A stretch of DNA of 64,000 nucleotides. Origin: Psychrobacillus antarcticus. Lineage in GTDB: Bacteria > Bacillota > Bacilli > Bacillales_A > Planococcaceae. The position numbers and the translations under genes are program-made. The stretch spans positions 204,965-268,964 of the forward strand of contig NZ_JAIZDB010000006.1 in assembly GCF_029533155.1 (NCBI RefSeq), read 5' to 3'. Every line of letters begins with the position of its first letter. Position 1 is the stretch's first letter. This document shows positions 32,017 through 41,443 of this stretch, piece by piece. Below the pieces are notes generated by a model that did no database searches, was not told the origin of the DNA, and saw only the letters and a list, made by a program, of their open reading frames with translations.

Positions 32017-32562
32017 TTGTACCAAGACAATGAATTAGTTATCAGACCTATAAAGAGTGAGGACTTAACTAGACTATGGGAGTTAATGTGCAAGGATGAA
32101 AAACCAGAGTGGAAAAAATGGGATGCCCCTTACTATGAATATAAATCAGTACCATATGATAAATTTATGGAGAAGGCAGATTCATATATTGATCGAGAAA
32201 ATTTCTGGGGAATCGAAGTTGACGGTGTGTTGAGAGGAATTGTTTCATACTATTGGGAGCATGAACCTTCCAACTGGTTGGAAATGGGCATTGGATTTCA
32301 TGAAGCAGGAACTTGGGGAAAAGGATTAGGGACACGGGCTTTAAACCTTTGGATGAATCACTTATTTACTACACTCCCCCTTGTCCGAGTTGGCTATACA
32401 ACTTGGTCAGGTAATCATCGAATGATTCGAGTCGGTGAAAAACTAGGAATGTCAATGGAAGCTCGTATCCGAAAAGTACGTTACTTTAACGGGAATTACT
32501 ATGATTCAATTCGTATGGGGATATTAAGAGAAGAATGGGACAGCTTTACACACAACAATTAA
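32017..32562 (+). CDS. GNAT family N-acetyltransferase (RimJ/RimL type)
   Basis: 181 residues from TTG 32017, with AGAGGA 6 bases upstream; the ATG at 31999 has no ribosome site and is 9 bases after a TATAAT. Acetyl-CoA loop GTWGKGLGTRALNLWMN near residue 105, and the typical HRMIRVGEKLGMSMEARIRK ending. Could acetylate a small molecule or a protein N-terminus; the leader peptide and hairpin upstream would suit inducible resistance. Confidence 0.8.
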   Translation: MYQDNELVIRPIKSEDLTRLWELMCKDEKPEWKKWDAPYYEYKSVPYDKFMEKADSYIDRENFWGIEVDGVLRGIVSYYWEHEPSNWLEMGIGFHEAGTWGKGLGTRALNLWMNHLFTTLPLVRVGYTTWSGNHRMIRVGEKLGMSMEARIRKVRYFNGNYYDSIRMGILREEWDSFTHNN

Positions 32563-32678
32563 TCCAAATTGTGTCAAGCATTACAATATAATTCGTATCT
32601 ACACATTTTTTCTAAGTAGAGCAGGACATTTATTGATATACTACTAAAATAACAATCAAATATGTAGGTGAATTCAGT

Positions 32679-33065
32679 ATGCTGTCCTTTATTTTAACCG
32701 TAAAAAGGTTTCTTGAAGCTTTAGTGAAGGGTTTCAAAAACCCTATGTTCTTGTCACTCTTTACCACGTTATTTCTCATCATTCTTTCTGGTACACTCTT
32801 CTACACAAAAAAAGAGGGCTGGGGTGTCATTGACGCTATATACTTCTGTGTTGTAAGCCTTATACCAACGGGCGTAAATACAAATTTATCTCCTGTTACC
32901 AATTTAGGTAAAATATTCACAATGCTTTACTTGGTTGTAGGTACAGGAGTCATGTTTATAACACTACTTACTTTAGGAAAAACAATGATCAATACAAAAG
33001 CATTAGAAGAAAGAAAAACAGAGGGAAAAAAGAAACTTAATGAGTATAGGAAGAAAAATAACTAA
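32679..33065 (+). CDS. Two-TM ion channel-like protein with non-canonical filter
   Basis: 128 residues: helix 1 (about 26-45, FLSLFTTLFLIILSGTLFY), pore region, helix 2 (about 80-100, MLYLVVGTGVMFITLLTL), charged tail. Overall this follows bacterial two-TM potassium channels (LGKIFTMLYLVVG is very typical), but where TTVGYGD should stand it has IPTGVNTNLSP. It therefore may not select K+. No RCK domain. Single gene with strong terminator. Confidence 0.75.
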   Translation: MLSFILTVKRFLEALVKGFKNPMFLSLFTTLFLIILSGTLFYTKKEGWGVIDAIYFCVVSLIPTGVNTNLSPVTNLGKIFTMLYLVVGTGVMFITLLTLGKTMINTKALEERKTEGKKKLNEYRKKNN

Positions 33066-33074
33066 ATGAGTATC

Positions 33075-33118
33075 AATACCAAGGGCGTTCAATGAAACTC
33101 CTTGGTATTTTTCTTTTA
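33075..33118 (+). terminator. Terminator of the channel gene
   Basis: AATACCAAGG (33075-33084) pairs perfectly with CCTTGGTATT (33100-33109), followed by T-rich sequence. Confidence 0.88.
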
Positions 33119-33202
33119 ATTATTTTAATTTATTTAAACGTAAAGGAGAACTCTTCTCTTACAACGAACTTATAATATAGAAGAATAATTAGGAGGAACA
33201 TT

Positions 33203-33982
33203 ATGATGTATGAAGCAATAGACCACCTTGGTAGAAAAGTGACTATTCCTCCGTCACCTAAACGGATTATTTCGATATGTCCAGCCATTACAGAAACACT
33301 TTTCTCTCTAGGCTTAGAAAAAGAAATAGTTGGTCGAACTAAATATTGCATTTTTCCAAAAGGGACAGTTGAAAAAGTCCCGGTTGTGGGTGGTACAAAG
33401 GAAGTCAATCTTGACAAGATAAAAGAGCTACAGCCAGATCTTATTTTTGCAGAGAAAGAGGAAAATACCAAAGAAATAGTAGAGGAACTAGAAAAAATAG
33501 CACCCGTTTTTGTCCTTGAAGTAAAGTCCATACAAGATGCCTATAGACTCATCACTACATTAGGAGAGGTGACAAAAAATACGGAGACTGCACACCTCCT
33601 TTTAACTTCCTGCCAAAAATCCTTCCAATCCATAACAGGTAAAGAAAACGGAAAAGCGGCTTATGTTATTTGGCGAAAGCCTTATATGGTCGTTGGTGGT
33701 GCAACTTATATATGTGATGTGCTACATACTATGGGCTTTCAAAATCCTTTTACTCACGAAGACTCGAGATATCCCGTTATAACAAGAGAACAGTTAGCGA
33801 ACGCTAAACTTGATAAACTATTCCTTGCTTCTGAACCATTTCCATTCCAGCAAAAACATCTAACTGAGTTCCAATCATTTCTTCCCCATACAGAAATAAA
33901 ATTAGTTGATGGCGAAATGTTTTGGTATGGCTCTAGAATGCTTGTAGCCGGGGAGTATTTAGCAGAATTGGCCATTGACTAA
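33203..33982 (+). CDS. Helical-backbone metal receptor (BtuF/FepB-like) without signal peptide
   Basis: 259 residues, AGGAGG before the ATG. It is a class III binding-protein fold: two lobes joined by a long helix, with AIDHLGRKVTIPPSPKRIIS, PAITETLFSLGLEKEIVG and LQPDLIFAEKEENT in the first lobe. No signal peptide or lipobox is present and no transporter genes are near, so it is probably cytoplasmic; such proteins occur as stand-alone cobalamin- or corrinoid-binding homologues. Ligand unknown. Confidence 0.8.
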   Translation: MMYEAIDHLGRKVTIPPSPKRIISICPAITETLFSLGLEKEIVGRTKYCIFPKGTVEKVPVVGGTKEVNLDKIKELQPDLIFAEKEENTKEIVEELEKIAPVFVLEVKSIQDAYRLITTLGEVTKNTETAHLLLTSCQKSFQSITGKENGKAAYVIWRKPYMVVGGATYICDVLHTMGFQNPFTHEDSRYPVITREQLANAKLDKLFLASEPFPFQQKHLTEFQSFLPHTEIKLVDGEMFWYGSRMLVAGEYLAELAID

Positions 33983-34109
33983 GAAAAACCACTGGTGCTA
34001 AAAGCAATGCATCCCAGTTAAATGTAGACAGGGCTTGGCAAATGTCAATTATGCTAAATATAAGCCTGTACTTGAAGAATTTTTTAATCATTCCTTATAC
34101 TAAAGCTAA

Positions 34110-34144
34110 AAGTCCAGCTTCCGTTTATATCGGCAACTGGACTT
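34110..34144 (-). terminator. Hairpin after the M60 protease gene
   Basis: AAGTCCAG (34110-34117) pairs with CTGGACTT (34137-34144), with further inner pairing CCG/CGG. T-rich but interrupted tail on the minus strand. Confidence 0.65.
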
Positions 34145-34165
34145 CTATAGTTTTAGTACAAATTT

Positions 34166-37100
34166 TTATTTATTGTTGACCAGGTAGCGTAATATGACAG
34201 TGTTTCCTTCAATTTCATAAGAAAACGCCAACCAATATAGTCCTTTTTCTTCATTTGAAAGGTCTACTATAAATTCTTCTGGATGATCATCCAATCCATT
34301 TACGTCTACTTCTTTCATTTCTTGGTTAATCGTGTGGCTATACGCAACTAAATAGGGCTTAACCTTCTTACCATTTAACCCTATTACTATATTTTCCACT
34401 TCTACGACTGAACCTTTTATTGCTCCCATTTCGACAAATTGTGTATCAACAATCAATTTAGTTAAATTACTCAACTCTTTTAATGGAGAGAAATCAGTTA
34501 TTTCATTTCCTTTAATACTTAAACTTTCTAGATTTTTAGCGTATTCTAATCCTTCTAGAGAACGCACTCTTTGAGATTCGATTGTTAGGTTTGTGAGTTT
34601 ATACATGTCACCAAGCGTGATATCGCCTTTTAACCCTAATACACTTTTAATGGAATTACTTAAATAGTTTTCTTTAATGGTGATCACTTGAGTTAAATCG
34701 ACTTTTATTAAACCTGCTTTTGCTACTTCTAATACTTCTAATGCTTCATCTACTTCAATTTGTATAGCATTTGTATTTGCTAATACTTTTTTCGCTTTTT
34801 CTATAGCTGTTTGGAGATCTCTCACGCTAGCCTCCGTATATTCACCTATCACCATTGCCTCAGCAGCTTCCAAGACAGATACTAAATCAGCCGTATATAC
34901 TCTATCAGCATTTGCATAATGTAATTTAGCATTTCCCCATGTTGCATGGTCAGAACCATTTCCATTACCGCCATCAGTGACGACTAATTTTAATTCCTTT
35001 GCTCCAGCAAGATTCACTTCAATGAATTTTTGAGGAACTTTAGATGTCATTAACCCACTATCGAATTGCTTTACACCATCTACGTATACTTGGAATACAA
35101 CAGAGCCTATGCTGTTGTACATTTGACGATCTACCCCAACAAATGAAGAAAAGTAAGATGCATCTTTATCTTTTAAATCATAAACGATTGTCGAATTAGA
35201 ATGTGCCCCAATACCTTTTTCATAGACTACTTCACTACCGTCCTCGTTTGTTAATCTTAAACTATTTTTACTAGTTGCTTTATCTTTTATAGGTGTTGTA
35301 TAGCTGTTTTGAGTCGACTTCCAATCATAATTGGAAAGGTACTCGTAATCTTCCATATTTACTACAGCGATTGTTCTTTTTTCTGTAACTGTATTCCCGT
35401 CACTATCTGTTACAGTGTAGAAAAGCTCATAGTGACCAGCTTTGTTAAAGTTTACATTATCAACACCTGTTACTTCTACTTGAGATGTTAAGTCGCCATC
35501 TTCCGTATCTGTAGCTGAGTATTTCCCTTTAACATCAATTGGTTGTCCAACTTGGGTTGCTTTAGATTGAACGGTAATTACTGGTTCGCTAGAGCTTTTT
35601 GTAAACTTAGCATCTGCCCATACTGTATGATCAGCAGTATTCCCATTAGTTCCGGCATCAGTTGTTATAAGTTTTACTTCTTTTCCACCGGCTATTGGAA
35701 TTTTAACAAATTCACTTCCTGTAGTTGATCCAACCACATTACTCACATATTTATTTTCTCCGTCAACCCACACTTCAAATCTCGCAGATGATGAACTTTG
35801 TCCCCTAACGGCTTGATCGATGCCAATATAACTTTCAAAGAAATCAAAGCCTTTTCCGTCGATATTATACACCACTTCTGACTTAGCATGTGCGCCGATT
35901 CCTTTAGCATATGTTGTTTCTAGCCCTTGTCGAAGAAGTCCAATCGTTCCACCAGAAGGCGATTTGTCTTTCTGATACCCTCCCCAAGCTATGCTCGTGG
36001 AAACAGGGTTTATATCAGAAGCATACTCGAAATCACTGGTTACTGTAACTTGAGTCGTTTTTGTTTCAGTAACGTCGTTATTGTTCACTGTATAAACAAT
36101 CTCATAATTCCCTTTTTTAGTTACATTCACATTTGATTTAATCGTAACATCTTCTGTAATATTATTTCCTTGATAGTCAACTACTTTTACATAATCCATT
36201 GGATCAAATGGTTGATTTATTTTAATTGTCAACTGATCTTCGACGGAAATAGTAGGTTTAAATGTCTTTATTTCCACACTTTTTAAGCTATTTAGTTTTT
36301 TATCATATGCAATTACTTCATAGATATAGTTTTCGTTCACCTGGACGTTTTGATCGATAAACATTGTATTAGAAGTAAAACCTATCAATGTTCCGTTGCG
36401 AATAATTTCGTATCCTAGTAAATTATTTTTATTTGTTGTTTCTATACCAAGTATTAACGTATTCGTTTTGTTTGCTTCGTTACGAGTGATGTTCACATTG
36501 ACTGAAGCATCTGCAGTAAAGCCATCACCTTCATAGCCTAGTACACTATTATTTAAATACCAGATTTTTTTAGGAGCAGGATATTGACTTACTTCTTCTT
36601 TTGTTTCATCGCTTACCGTAAAACCATGTCTCGCAAAATAACTACTTAAATCCATATTTAATACTTCAGAAGAAAATTGAATTAAGTACTGTTGTTTCGA
36701 ATGATCACCGTTCGTTAGGGATACTGATCTATCGCGATAGTATTTATTTAATTCGGCCCAATAGCCAGGATAAGCTAATTCAAGTTGCCAAAACGCACCA
36801 AGTCTTTCTTGTAAAGATAGATTGTCCATAACAGACTTGTTTTCTTCTACTAAATAACTATACATTTTTTCAAATGGAATTCGGTTGTCGATAGAATTAT
36901 AAGTTACGGACATAGCCATGGATACCATATTATTTGTCACTTCGCCATATTCCCTTACACCAACAGCCATCCGATGGCCAATTTCGTGCGTTAATCCCCA
37001 GCCGGGATATGTTGTACTAAAGTCACTAAACATGAAAGGAACAGTACCTCTTTGTATACCTGTATGGTTCCCAGCGGCATACATTGCGCCATATGGTTGC

Positions 37101-39268
37101 ATCAACCGTATGTTTTCTCTAATGTATTTTGGGTCATGAGTTTCACTGATTCCATCCAATCCAGAGAAGTCAAACACCTTACTAATCCAGGAATCATAAC
37201 CATTTACTGTTTTCATCGGGTCCATATTTTTCGTAATGTATTGGTTATAAGCCTCTAAAGCTGTACCGGTAAAGATTATACGATCACTCACGATTTCTAC
37301 TACATCGATTAAATCACGTTCTTTTACATCTGGATGTGCCGCTACGTCCAAACTTAACCGATTATTATAGTTCGTTAAAAATGATTTAAATTCTTCTGGG
37401 TTTGTCTCCTTTGTGAAAATAGGGAATCTTTCTCCCCCTTCAATTCTTATGACTGGTGCTTTCTTTTGTTGTTCAGGTGTATAGGGATTTACGATATAGA
37501 CTGGCCCTCCCTGCGTAACATTTCCTGTGTATATGGTTGGAACAGTAAATTCATTTTTACCTGGTTTTAAATTGACAGAGCTTGCCCACGCATTCCAGCT
37601 ACCTTCCTGTTGTGAGAAGACTAATTGCGGTAATGGTCCACTAGCATCTGCGTCGACATATACAGTAATTTTTTCACCAGCTTTAGCTGCGATTCCTGTT
37701 GGCTGATTATTTGATCCATAGGTCATTTTCAATTTCTGTTGAGCATGACTGACCATATTACCGTGCTGTTCTGCTTCGATTATTCTTCCTCCAGTAGATA
37801 ACTCGCCATTTACAATCTTTTTAGCTAGCTCAAAACTTTCTTTGTAAGTTTCATATAAAGGATGTGAATTTGCTTCTTCTTCTAGTTTACTGATTTGATT
37901 TAACGTAAGGTATTCGTTCGTAACGGCACTCTTTGTCTCATCAGTGAAAATACTGTTTACCTTATTTTGGACCACATCTTCTTTATAGAAAGCTAATTCT
38001 GATAATGTTGCCCAGTTTTGATTTGATTTTTTGAACTTGAACTTAATACGCTTAAATGTAGTAGGTTCAAATTTAGCTTCTATTAAGCCAGCTTCCATGT
38101 GGTGTTGACCAGTTGCCAACAGCTGATATGTATCGCCTTGTGAGGTTGGAGAAGCATATATTTCGAATTCCTCCGCGAACCCTTTACGATCAGATGCTCT
38201 CGCTCCATACATAACACGATCTAATGTAACTAACTCTTTAAATGTTACTTCTACTTCATTTGAGAATGTAGATGTATTACCTTTATTTGTTTCCCAATAT
38301 GTATCTAACTTACCATCAACAGCGTTTCCGATTACAGAGCTGCTATAATGACCTGCATTGTTTTGAATACTTTGGATATTATCGTAGTCCATTCTAAAAA
38401 GCTCGGAGTACTTTGTATTCGCATAATGACTGAATGTTTGGGTAGCTGCTGTAGTTGCTTCTATCTTTTGTGTGTTTAATACATATTTAGCATTTTCTAT
38501 ACCTTCTTTAAACTGTTCATATAAAGGATGAGATTTGACATCGTCTTCGAACTGATTTAACTTTTCTACCGTATTGAAATCTGCGGATACTTGGTTTTTA
38601 CTGCTATCCGTAAATAATCTAGCCATTTGATCTGCTAAAGCGTCTTCTTTATAGAATCTAACTTCTGCTGCAAATGGTCTATCTGTATAAGCTTTTTTAA
38701 ACCTAAACTTTATTCTTTTAAAATTTGTTGGCTCGAATTTAAATTCTACAAAATCACTAGTTTTTACTGCCGTTCCACTAGCAACTAGTTGGAATGTTTC
38801 GCCATCACTTGTCTCAGATGCATAAATCTCAAATTCTTCTGGAAAGCCTTTTTGATTTACTGATCTTGCTAAAAAACCTATTCTATCTAGTACTTCCGCT
38901 TCCTCTAATTCAAATATCAGCTCATTTGTAAACGTATCACTATTGCTTTTATTCGTTTCCCAATGTGTGTTCGGCTGATCATCTAATATGTATTCTAGCT
39001 TCGTCCCTGAATAGCTTCCTGCATTTGTAGTAATCTCTTTTACATTCGAATTAGGCATTCTGTAAACTTTATCATATGCCGCTTCAAACTTTGTTCCATA
39101 TGCTGTTAATTTTGATACTTTTGCTGTTGCGTTAACCTTCCCTTCTATTGTTGTATTCACTACACTTTGAACTGGTAGCTCTTGGGCTAACACATTAAAT
39201 GGAACACTTGCAATGTTAATAGCCATAGCTGCTGCTGTTGCAATTGACAATACCTTTTTCAAAAACAT
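34166..39268 (-). CDS. Secreted M60-type metalloprotease with carbohydrate-binding modules
   Basis: 1,700 residues. Signal peptide 1-28 (cut after VLA). Two F5/8-type C (discoidin-like) domains, about 60-210 and 285-430, each followed by a helical spacer with SHPLYE. M60-like peptidase about 490-885 with the zinc motif HEIGH at 761-765. FN3-like region about 925-1000, then two DUF5011-type Ig-like domains (about 1005-1080 and 1228-1302) alternating with two NPCBM domains (about 1086-1222 and 1310-1450; GIGAHAKSEVVY, GIGAHSNSTIVY). A FIVAR-like helical repeat about 1452-1513 and a short LRR region about 1520-1620 end the protein. M60 enzymes cleave mucins and other glycoproteins. No LPxTG or SLH anchor, so probably released or held by sugar binding. 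Confidence 0.85.
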   Translation of the reverse strand: MFLKKVLSIATAAAMAINIASVPFNVLAQELPVQSVVNTTIEGKVNATAKVSKLTAYGTKFEAAYDKVYRMPNSNVKEITTNAGSYSGTKLEYILDDQPNTHWETNKSNSDTFTNELIFELEEAEVLDRIGFLARSVNQKGFPEEFEIYASETSDGETFQLVASGTAVKTSDFVEFKFEPTNFKRIKFRFKKAYTDRPFAAEVRFYKEDALADQMARLFTDSSKNQVSADFNTVEKLNQFEDDVKSHPLYEQFKEGIENAKYVLNTQKIEATTAATQTFSHYANTKYSELFRMDYDNIQSIQNNAGHYSSSVIGNAVDGKLDTYWETNKGNTSTFSNEVEVTFKELVTLDRVMYGARASDRKGFAEEFEIYASPTSQGDTYQLLATGQHHMEAGLIEAKFEPTTFKRIKFKFKKSNQNWATLSELAFYKEDVVQNKVNSIFTDETKSAVTNEYLTLNQISKLEEEANSHPLYETYKESFELAKKIVNGELSTGGRIIEAEQHGNMVSHAQQKLKMTYGSNNQPTGIAAKAGEKITVYVDADASGPLPQLVFSQQEGSWNAWASSVNLKPGKNEFTVPTIYTGNVTQGGPVYIVNPYTPEQQKKAPVIRIEGGERFPIFTKETNPEEFKSFLTNYNNRLSLDVAAHPDVKERDLIDVVEIVSDRIIFTGTALEAYNQYITKNMDPMKTVNGYDSWISKVFDFSGLDGISETHDPKYIRENIRLMQPYGAMYAAGNHTGIQRGTVPFMFSDFSTTYPGWGLTHEIGHRMAVGVREYGEVTNNMVSMAMSVTYNSIDNRIPFEKMYSYLVEENKSVMDNLSLQERLGAFWQLELAYPGYWAELNKYYRDRSVSLTNGDHSKQQYLIQFSSEVLNMDLSSYFARHGFTVSDETKEEVSQYPAPKKIWYLNNSVLGYEGDGFTADASVNVNITRNEANKTNTLILGIETTNKNNLLGYEIIRNGTLIGFTSNTMFIDQNVQVNENYIYEVIAYDKKLNSLKSVEIKTFKPTISVEDQLTIKINQPFDPMDYVKVVDYQGNNITEDVTIKSNVNVTKKGNYEIVYTVNNNDVTETKTTQVTVTSDFEYASDINPVSTSIAWGGYQKDKSPSGGTIGLLRQGLETTYAKGIGAHAKSEVVYNIDGKGFDFFESYIGIDQAVRGQSSSSARFEVWVDGENKYVSNVVGSTTGSEFVKIPIAGGKEVKLITTDAGTNGNTADHTVWADAKFTKSSSEPVITVQSKATQVGQPIDVKGKYSATDTEDGDLTSQVEVTGVDNVNFNKAGHYELFYTVTDSDGNTVTEKRTIAVVNMEDYEYLSNYDWKSTQNSYTTPIKDKATSKNSLRLTNEDGSEVVYEKGIGAHSNSTIVYDLKDKDASYFSSFVGVDRQMYNSIGSVVFQVYVDGVKQFDSGLMTSKVPQKFIEVNLAGAKELKLVVTDGGNGNGSDHATWGNAKLHYANADRVYTADLVSVLEAAEAMVIGEYTEASVRDLQTAIEKAKKVLANTNAIQIEVDEALEVLEVAKAGLIKVDLTQVITIKENYLSNSIKSVLGLKGDITLGDMYKLTNLTIESQRVRSLEGLEYAKNLESLSIKGNEITDFSPLKELSNLTKLIVDTQFVEMGAIKGSVVEVENIVIGLNGKKVKPYLVAYSHTINQEMKEVDVNGLDDHPEEFIVDLSNEEKGLYWLAFSYEIEGNTVILRYLVNNK

Positions 39269-39536
39269 TACCTCCTAAAGATTTTATAATTTGAAGAATC
39301 AATCTAAAAAAAATACAATGAATACTCTAAAAATGATATATGGAAAATTATTAAAATCAAGCTACATTTTAGTAAAAATAATAATAAGAATCACAATAAG
39401 CTCATATGTATCATATTGTATTTATATATACATTACTTATTACACTTTTTTCAATAATACAGAACCAAGACTTTAGAATCATTTAATCTAAATTACTTTT
39501 TCTTTTGAATTTGACTAGGTATTAAACCTAAAAATT
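39269..39536. other. AT-rich leader region of the protease gene
   Basis: GGAGG lies at the start of the protease gene. The remainder is very AT-rich (long A/T runs at 39290-39450); I see no gene, and no clear promoter can be singled out. Confidence 0.5.
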
Positions 39537-39576
39537 AAAAGACTTAAGTCCATATGTAATCGGACTTAAGTCTTTT
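39537..39576. terminator. Terminator of the DUF3817 gene
   Basis: A perfect 15-bp stem AAAAGACTTAAGTCC (39537-39551) with 39562-39576, with T-run on the minus strand. Confidence 0.9.
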
Positions 39577-39591
39577 AAAATTACTTGATTA

Positions 39592-39897
39592 TTAGTTTTG
39601 AAAACGAACTGCCATCTTCTTTAATTGCCAGTCATAAATAAAGTTACCGAAAGGGATAAATGCAACCGCCAAAGCTAGCAAAGACCATATAATATTCCAC
39701 CTTAATCGAATTTGGGCATATAAAATGACAAGCACATACGAAACAAAAATAAAACCATGTATTGAGCCAGCTATTGAAACTGCTATTGGTATATCCATCC
39801 AATACTTCAGGGGCATGGCAATAAACAGAAGGACTACCAAGGATATCCCATCTAAAATACCTGCAATTCTTAATTGTCCAAATGTGTTTTTAATCAT
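39592..39897 (-). CDS. DUF3817 membrane protein (YdzA-like)
   Basis: 101 residues, three membrane helices, with the family pattern RIAGILDGISLVVLLFIAMPLKYW at the start, SIHGFIFVSYV in the middle and FIPFGNFIYDWQLKK at the end. The function of DUF3817 is unknown to me. It lies 24 bp after the YjdM gene and is probably co-transcribed with it. Confidence 0.85.
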   Translation of the reverse strand: MIKNTFGQLRIAGILDGISLVVLLFIAMPLKYWMDIPIAVSIAGSIHGFIFVSYVLVILYAQIRLRWNIIWSLLALAVAFIPFGNFIYDWQLKKMAVRFQN

Positions 39898-39921
39898 ATG
39901 TTTATACCTACAATTCTTTAT

Positions 39922-40263
39922 TTATATCTTTTTCACAAATTCCGATTTTAGTTTCATCGCACCGAACCCATCAATTTTACAATCGATATTATGATCTCCT
40001 TCTACTATACGGATACTTTTTACCTTTGTGCCTTGTTTTAATGTAGAAGAACTTCCCTTTACCTTTAAGTCTTTAATGACTGTTACAGCATCCCCGTCAT
40101 TTAAGACATTTCCATTTGAGTCTTTTACAATTTGTTGTTCCTCATTACTATCACTTACTACCTGTTGTGACCATTCATGTGCACATTCTGGGCAAACAAA
40201 TTTACTTCCATCTTCATATGTATATTCTGAATTACATTTTGGGCAATTTGGTAAAGCTGCCAT
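39922..40263 (-). CDS. yjdM: Zinc-ribbon protein YjdM/PhnA
   Basis: 113 residues. N-terminal zinc ribbon with [21 protein letters not shown] (C-x2-C...C-x2-C, residues 7-27) and C-terminal PhnA domain ([40 protein letters not shown] end). Widespread and named after the phosphonate locus, but its biochemical role is not established. GAGGGA site before the ATG. Confidence 0.88.
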   Translation of the reverse strand: MAALPNCPKCNSEYTYEDGSKFVCPECAHEWSQQVVSDSNEEQQIVKDSNGNVLNDGDAVTVIKDLKVKGSSSTLKQGTKVKSIRIVEGDHNIDCKIDGFGAMKLKSEFVKKI

Positions 40264-40415
40264 ACATTATCCCTCCATTCACTTATTAGTCTCCATTCTA
40301 ATGTATTGATTGTCTTCATTCAACCTCTTACTGGATGTATTTGTATTTAGATGTTTACCACATTATTCCTATGGGTATCTATTCTTTAAGACTATAACGG
40401 TAGGAGTGAAATTAA

Positions 40416-40565
40416 ATGGAAGAAGAAAAACGTGTAGAAGTGCATCGTGAAGAGAGAAGCGATTCAGGTATGGTTGGAGCCACTTTCATCAAATATGCCG
40501 CATATTTAATCATATTCTTTGGTGTTCTTTGGTTCTTAATCTCCTATGTATTCCCGATGTTTTAA
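40416..40565 (+). CDS. Small single-TM membrane protein
   Basis: 49 residues, ATG 40416 with AGGAG 9 bases upstream and its own terminator. Charged N-terminus MEEEKRVEVHREERSDSGMV, then one hydrophobic helix (YLIIFFGVLWFLISYVF, about 30-46). Divergent from yjdM. Conserved-looking architecture of small bacillar membrane proteins, but no function is known to me. Confidence 0.65.
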   Translation: MEEEKRVEVHREERSDSGMVGATFIKYAAYLIIFFGVLWFLISYVFPMF

Positions 40566-40567
40566 TA

Positions 40568-40613
40568 AAAAAAGCGATATCTCCATGAAATGTAAAATGG
40601 AAATATCGCTTTT
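40568..40613. terminator. Terminator after the small membrane protein gene
   Basis: AAAAGCGATAT pairs with ATATCGCTTTT around a stem extension CTCC/GGA; T4 follows. Confidence 0.8.
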
Positions 40614-40628
40614 CTTATTGTTATTAAT

Positions 40629-40664
40629 AACGTTCATAAAGTCTCGTGAAAGACTCCATGAACG
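40629..40664 (-). terminator. Two-part hairpin after the azoreductase gene
   Basis: CGTTCAT pairs with ATGAACG around an inner AGTCT/AGACT stem. No strong T-run, so it may stabilise the mRNA end; true termination may use the preceding terminator at 40568-40613. Confidence 0.5.
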
Positions 40665-40679
40665 CCTATTAATAAATTA

Positions 40680-41312
40680 TTAAACTAATTGTTTAGAAAG
40701 TTTTGCAGCAACTGCTTTTACTTTTTCTAAGCCTTCTGCAACAATTGCTTCTGTCTGATCTGGTGCTGCAGCATGTCCTTCAATGATAACTTCGTCAGCA
40801 ATTTGCATACCGAAAACGCCACCTAATACATTTTTCATGTAGTTAACTGCCATTTCCATTGGTGCTGCTTCTGGTGAAGAATAAATACCACCACGAGCAT
40901 TTAAAATAACTGCTTTTTTGTCCGTTAATAATTGAACTGCTTGACCATTTTCGTCATATTTGAAAGAGAACCCAGCTTGGTAAATATAATCGATAAACAC
41001 TTGTAACGGTGCTGGAATTGTTAAATTCCAAAGTGGGAATGCAAATACTACTACATCAGCAGCAGTTATTGCGTCCATTGCTTTTTGTTTAGCAGCTACT
41101 AAACGAGCTTCTAATTCTGTTAACTCTAATCCATCTGCTAATTTACCGAATGCATTAAAAAGGTCTTGTCCAATAAAAGGCATGTCTTCTGCAAACACAT
41201 CATAAGTTGTTACGTTTGCTTCTTCTAAGTTTTCCATAAATGTATCGTACATTCTGCTAGAAATACCTTCTGCAGAAGGGCGGTTGTTTGCTTTAACTAC
41301 TAAAATATTCAT
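40680..41312 (-). CDS. FMN-dependent NADH-azoreductase
   Basis: 210 residues from ATG 41312, preceded by TTGGAGGAATTATTA. Flavodoxin-like fold of the AzoR family: N-terminal phosphate loop VVKANNRPSAEGISSRMYDT, then FAFPLWNLTIPAPLQVFIDY and LNARGGIYSS, which hold the FMN. Reduces quinones and azo compounds with NADH and protects from thiol or electrophile stress. Single gene. Confidence 0.88.
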   Translation of the reverse strand: MNILVVKANNRPSAEGISSRMYDTFMENLEEANVTTYDVFAEDMPFIGQDLFNAFGKLADGLELTELEARLVAAKQKAMDAITAADVVVFAFPLWNLTIPAPLQVFIDYIYQAGFSFKYDENGQAVQLLTDKKAVILNARGGIYSSPEAAPMEMAVNYMKNVLGGVFGMQIADEVIIEGHAAAPDQTEAIVAEGLEKVKAVAAKLSKQLV

Positions 41313-41443
41313 TAATAATTCCTCCAATGTTTTTATTACATTGGTAATCATAACAACATATTATACTACTTTCAATTACTTTGAATTCGAAACGAATACA
41401 ACTACGATATTAGTGTCACTAACTTTTCACAATTCCATTTAGT

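Noticed and set aside
33130..33531. Minus-strand frame of 133 codons rich in Ser
   Set aside because: Shadow of the metal-receptor gene on the plus strand, whose start has AGGAGG.
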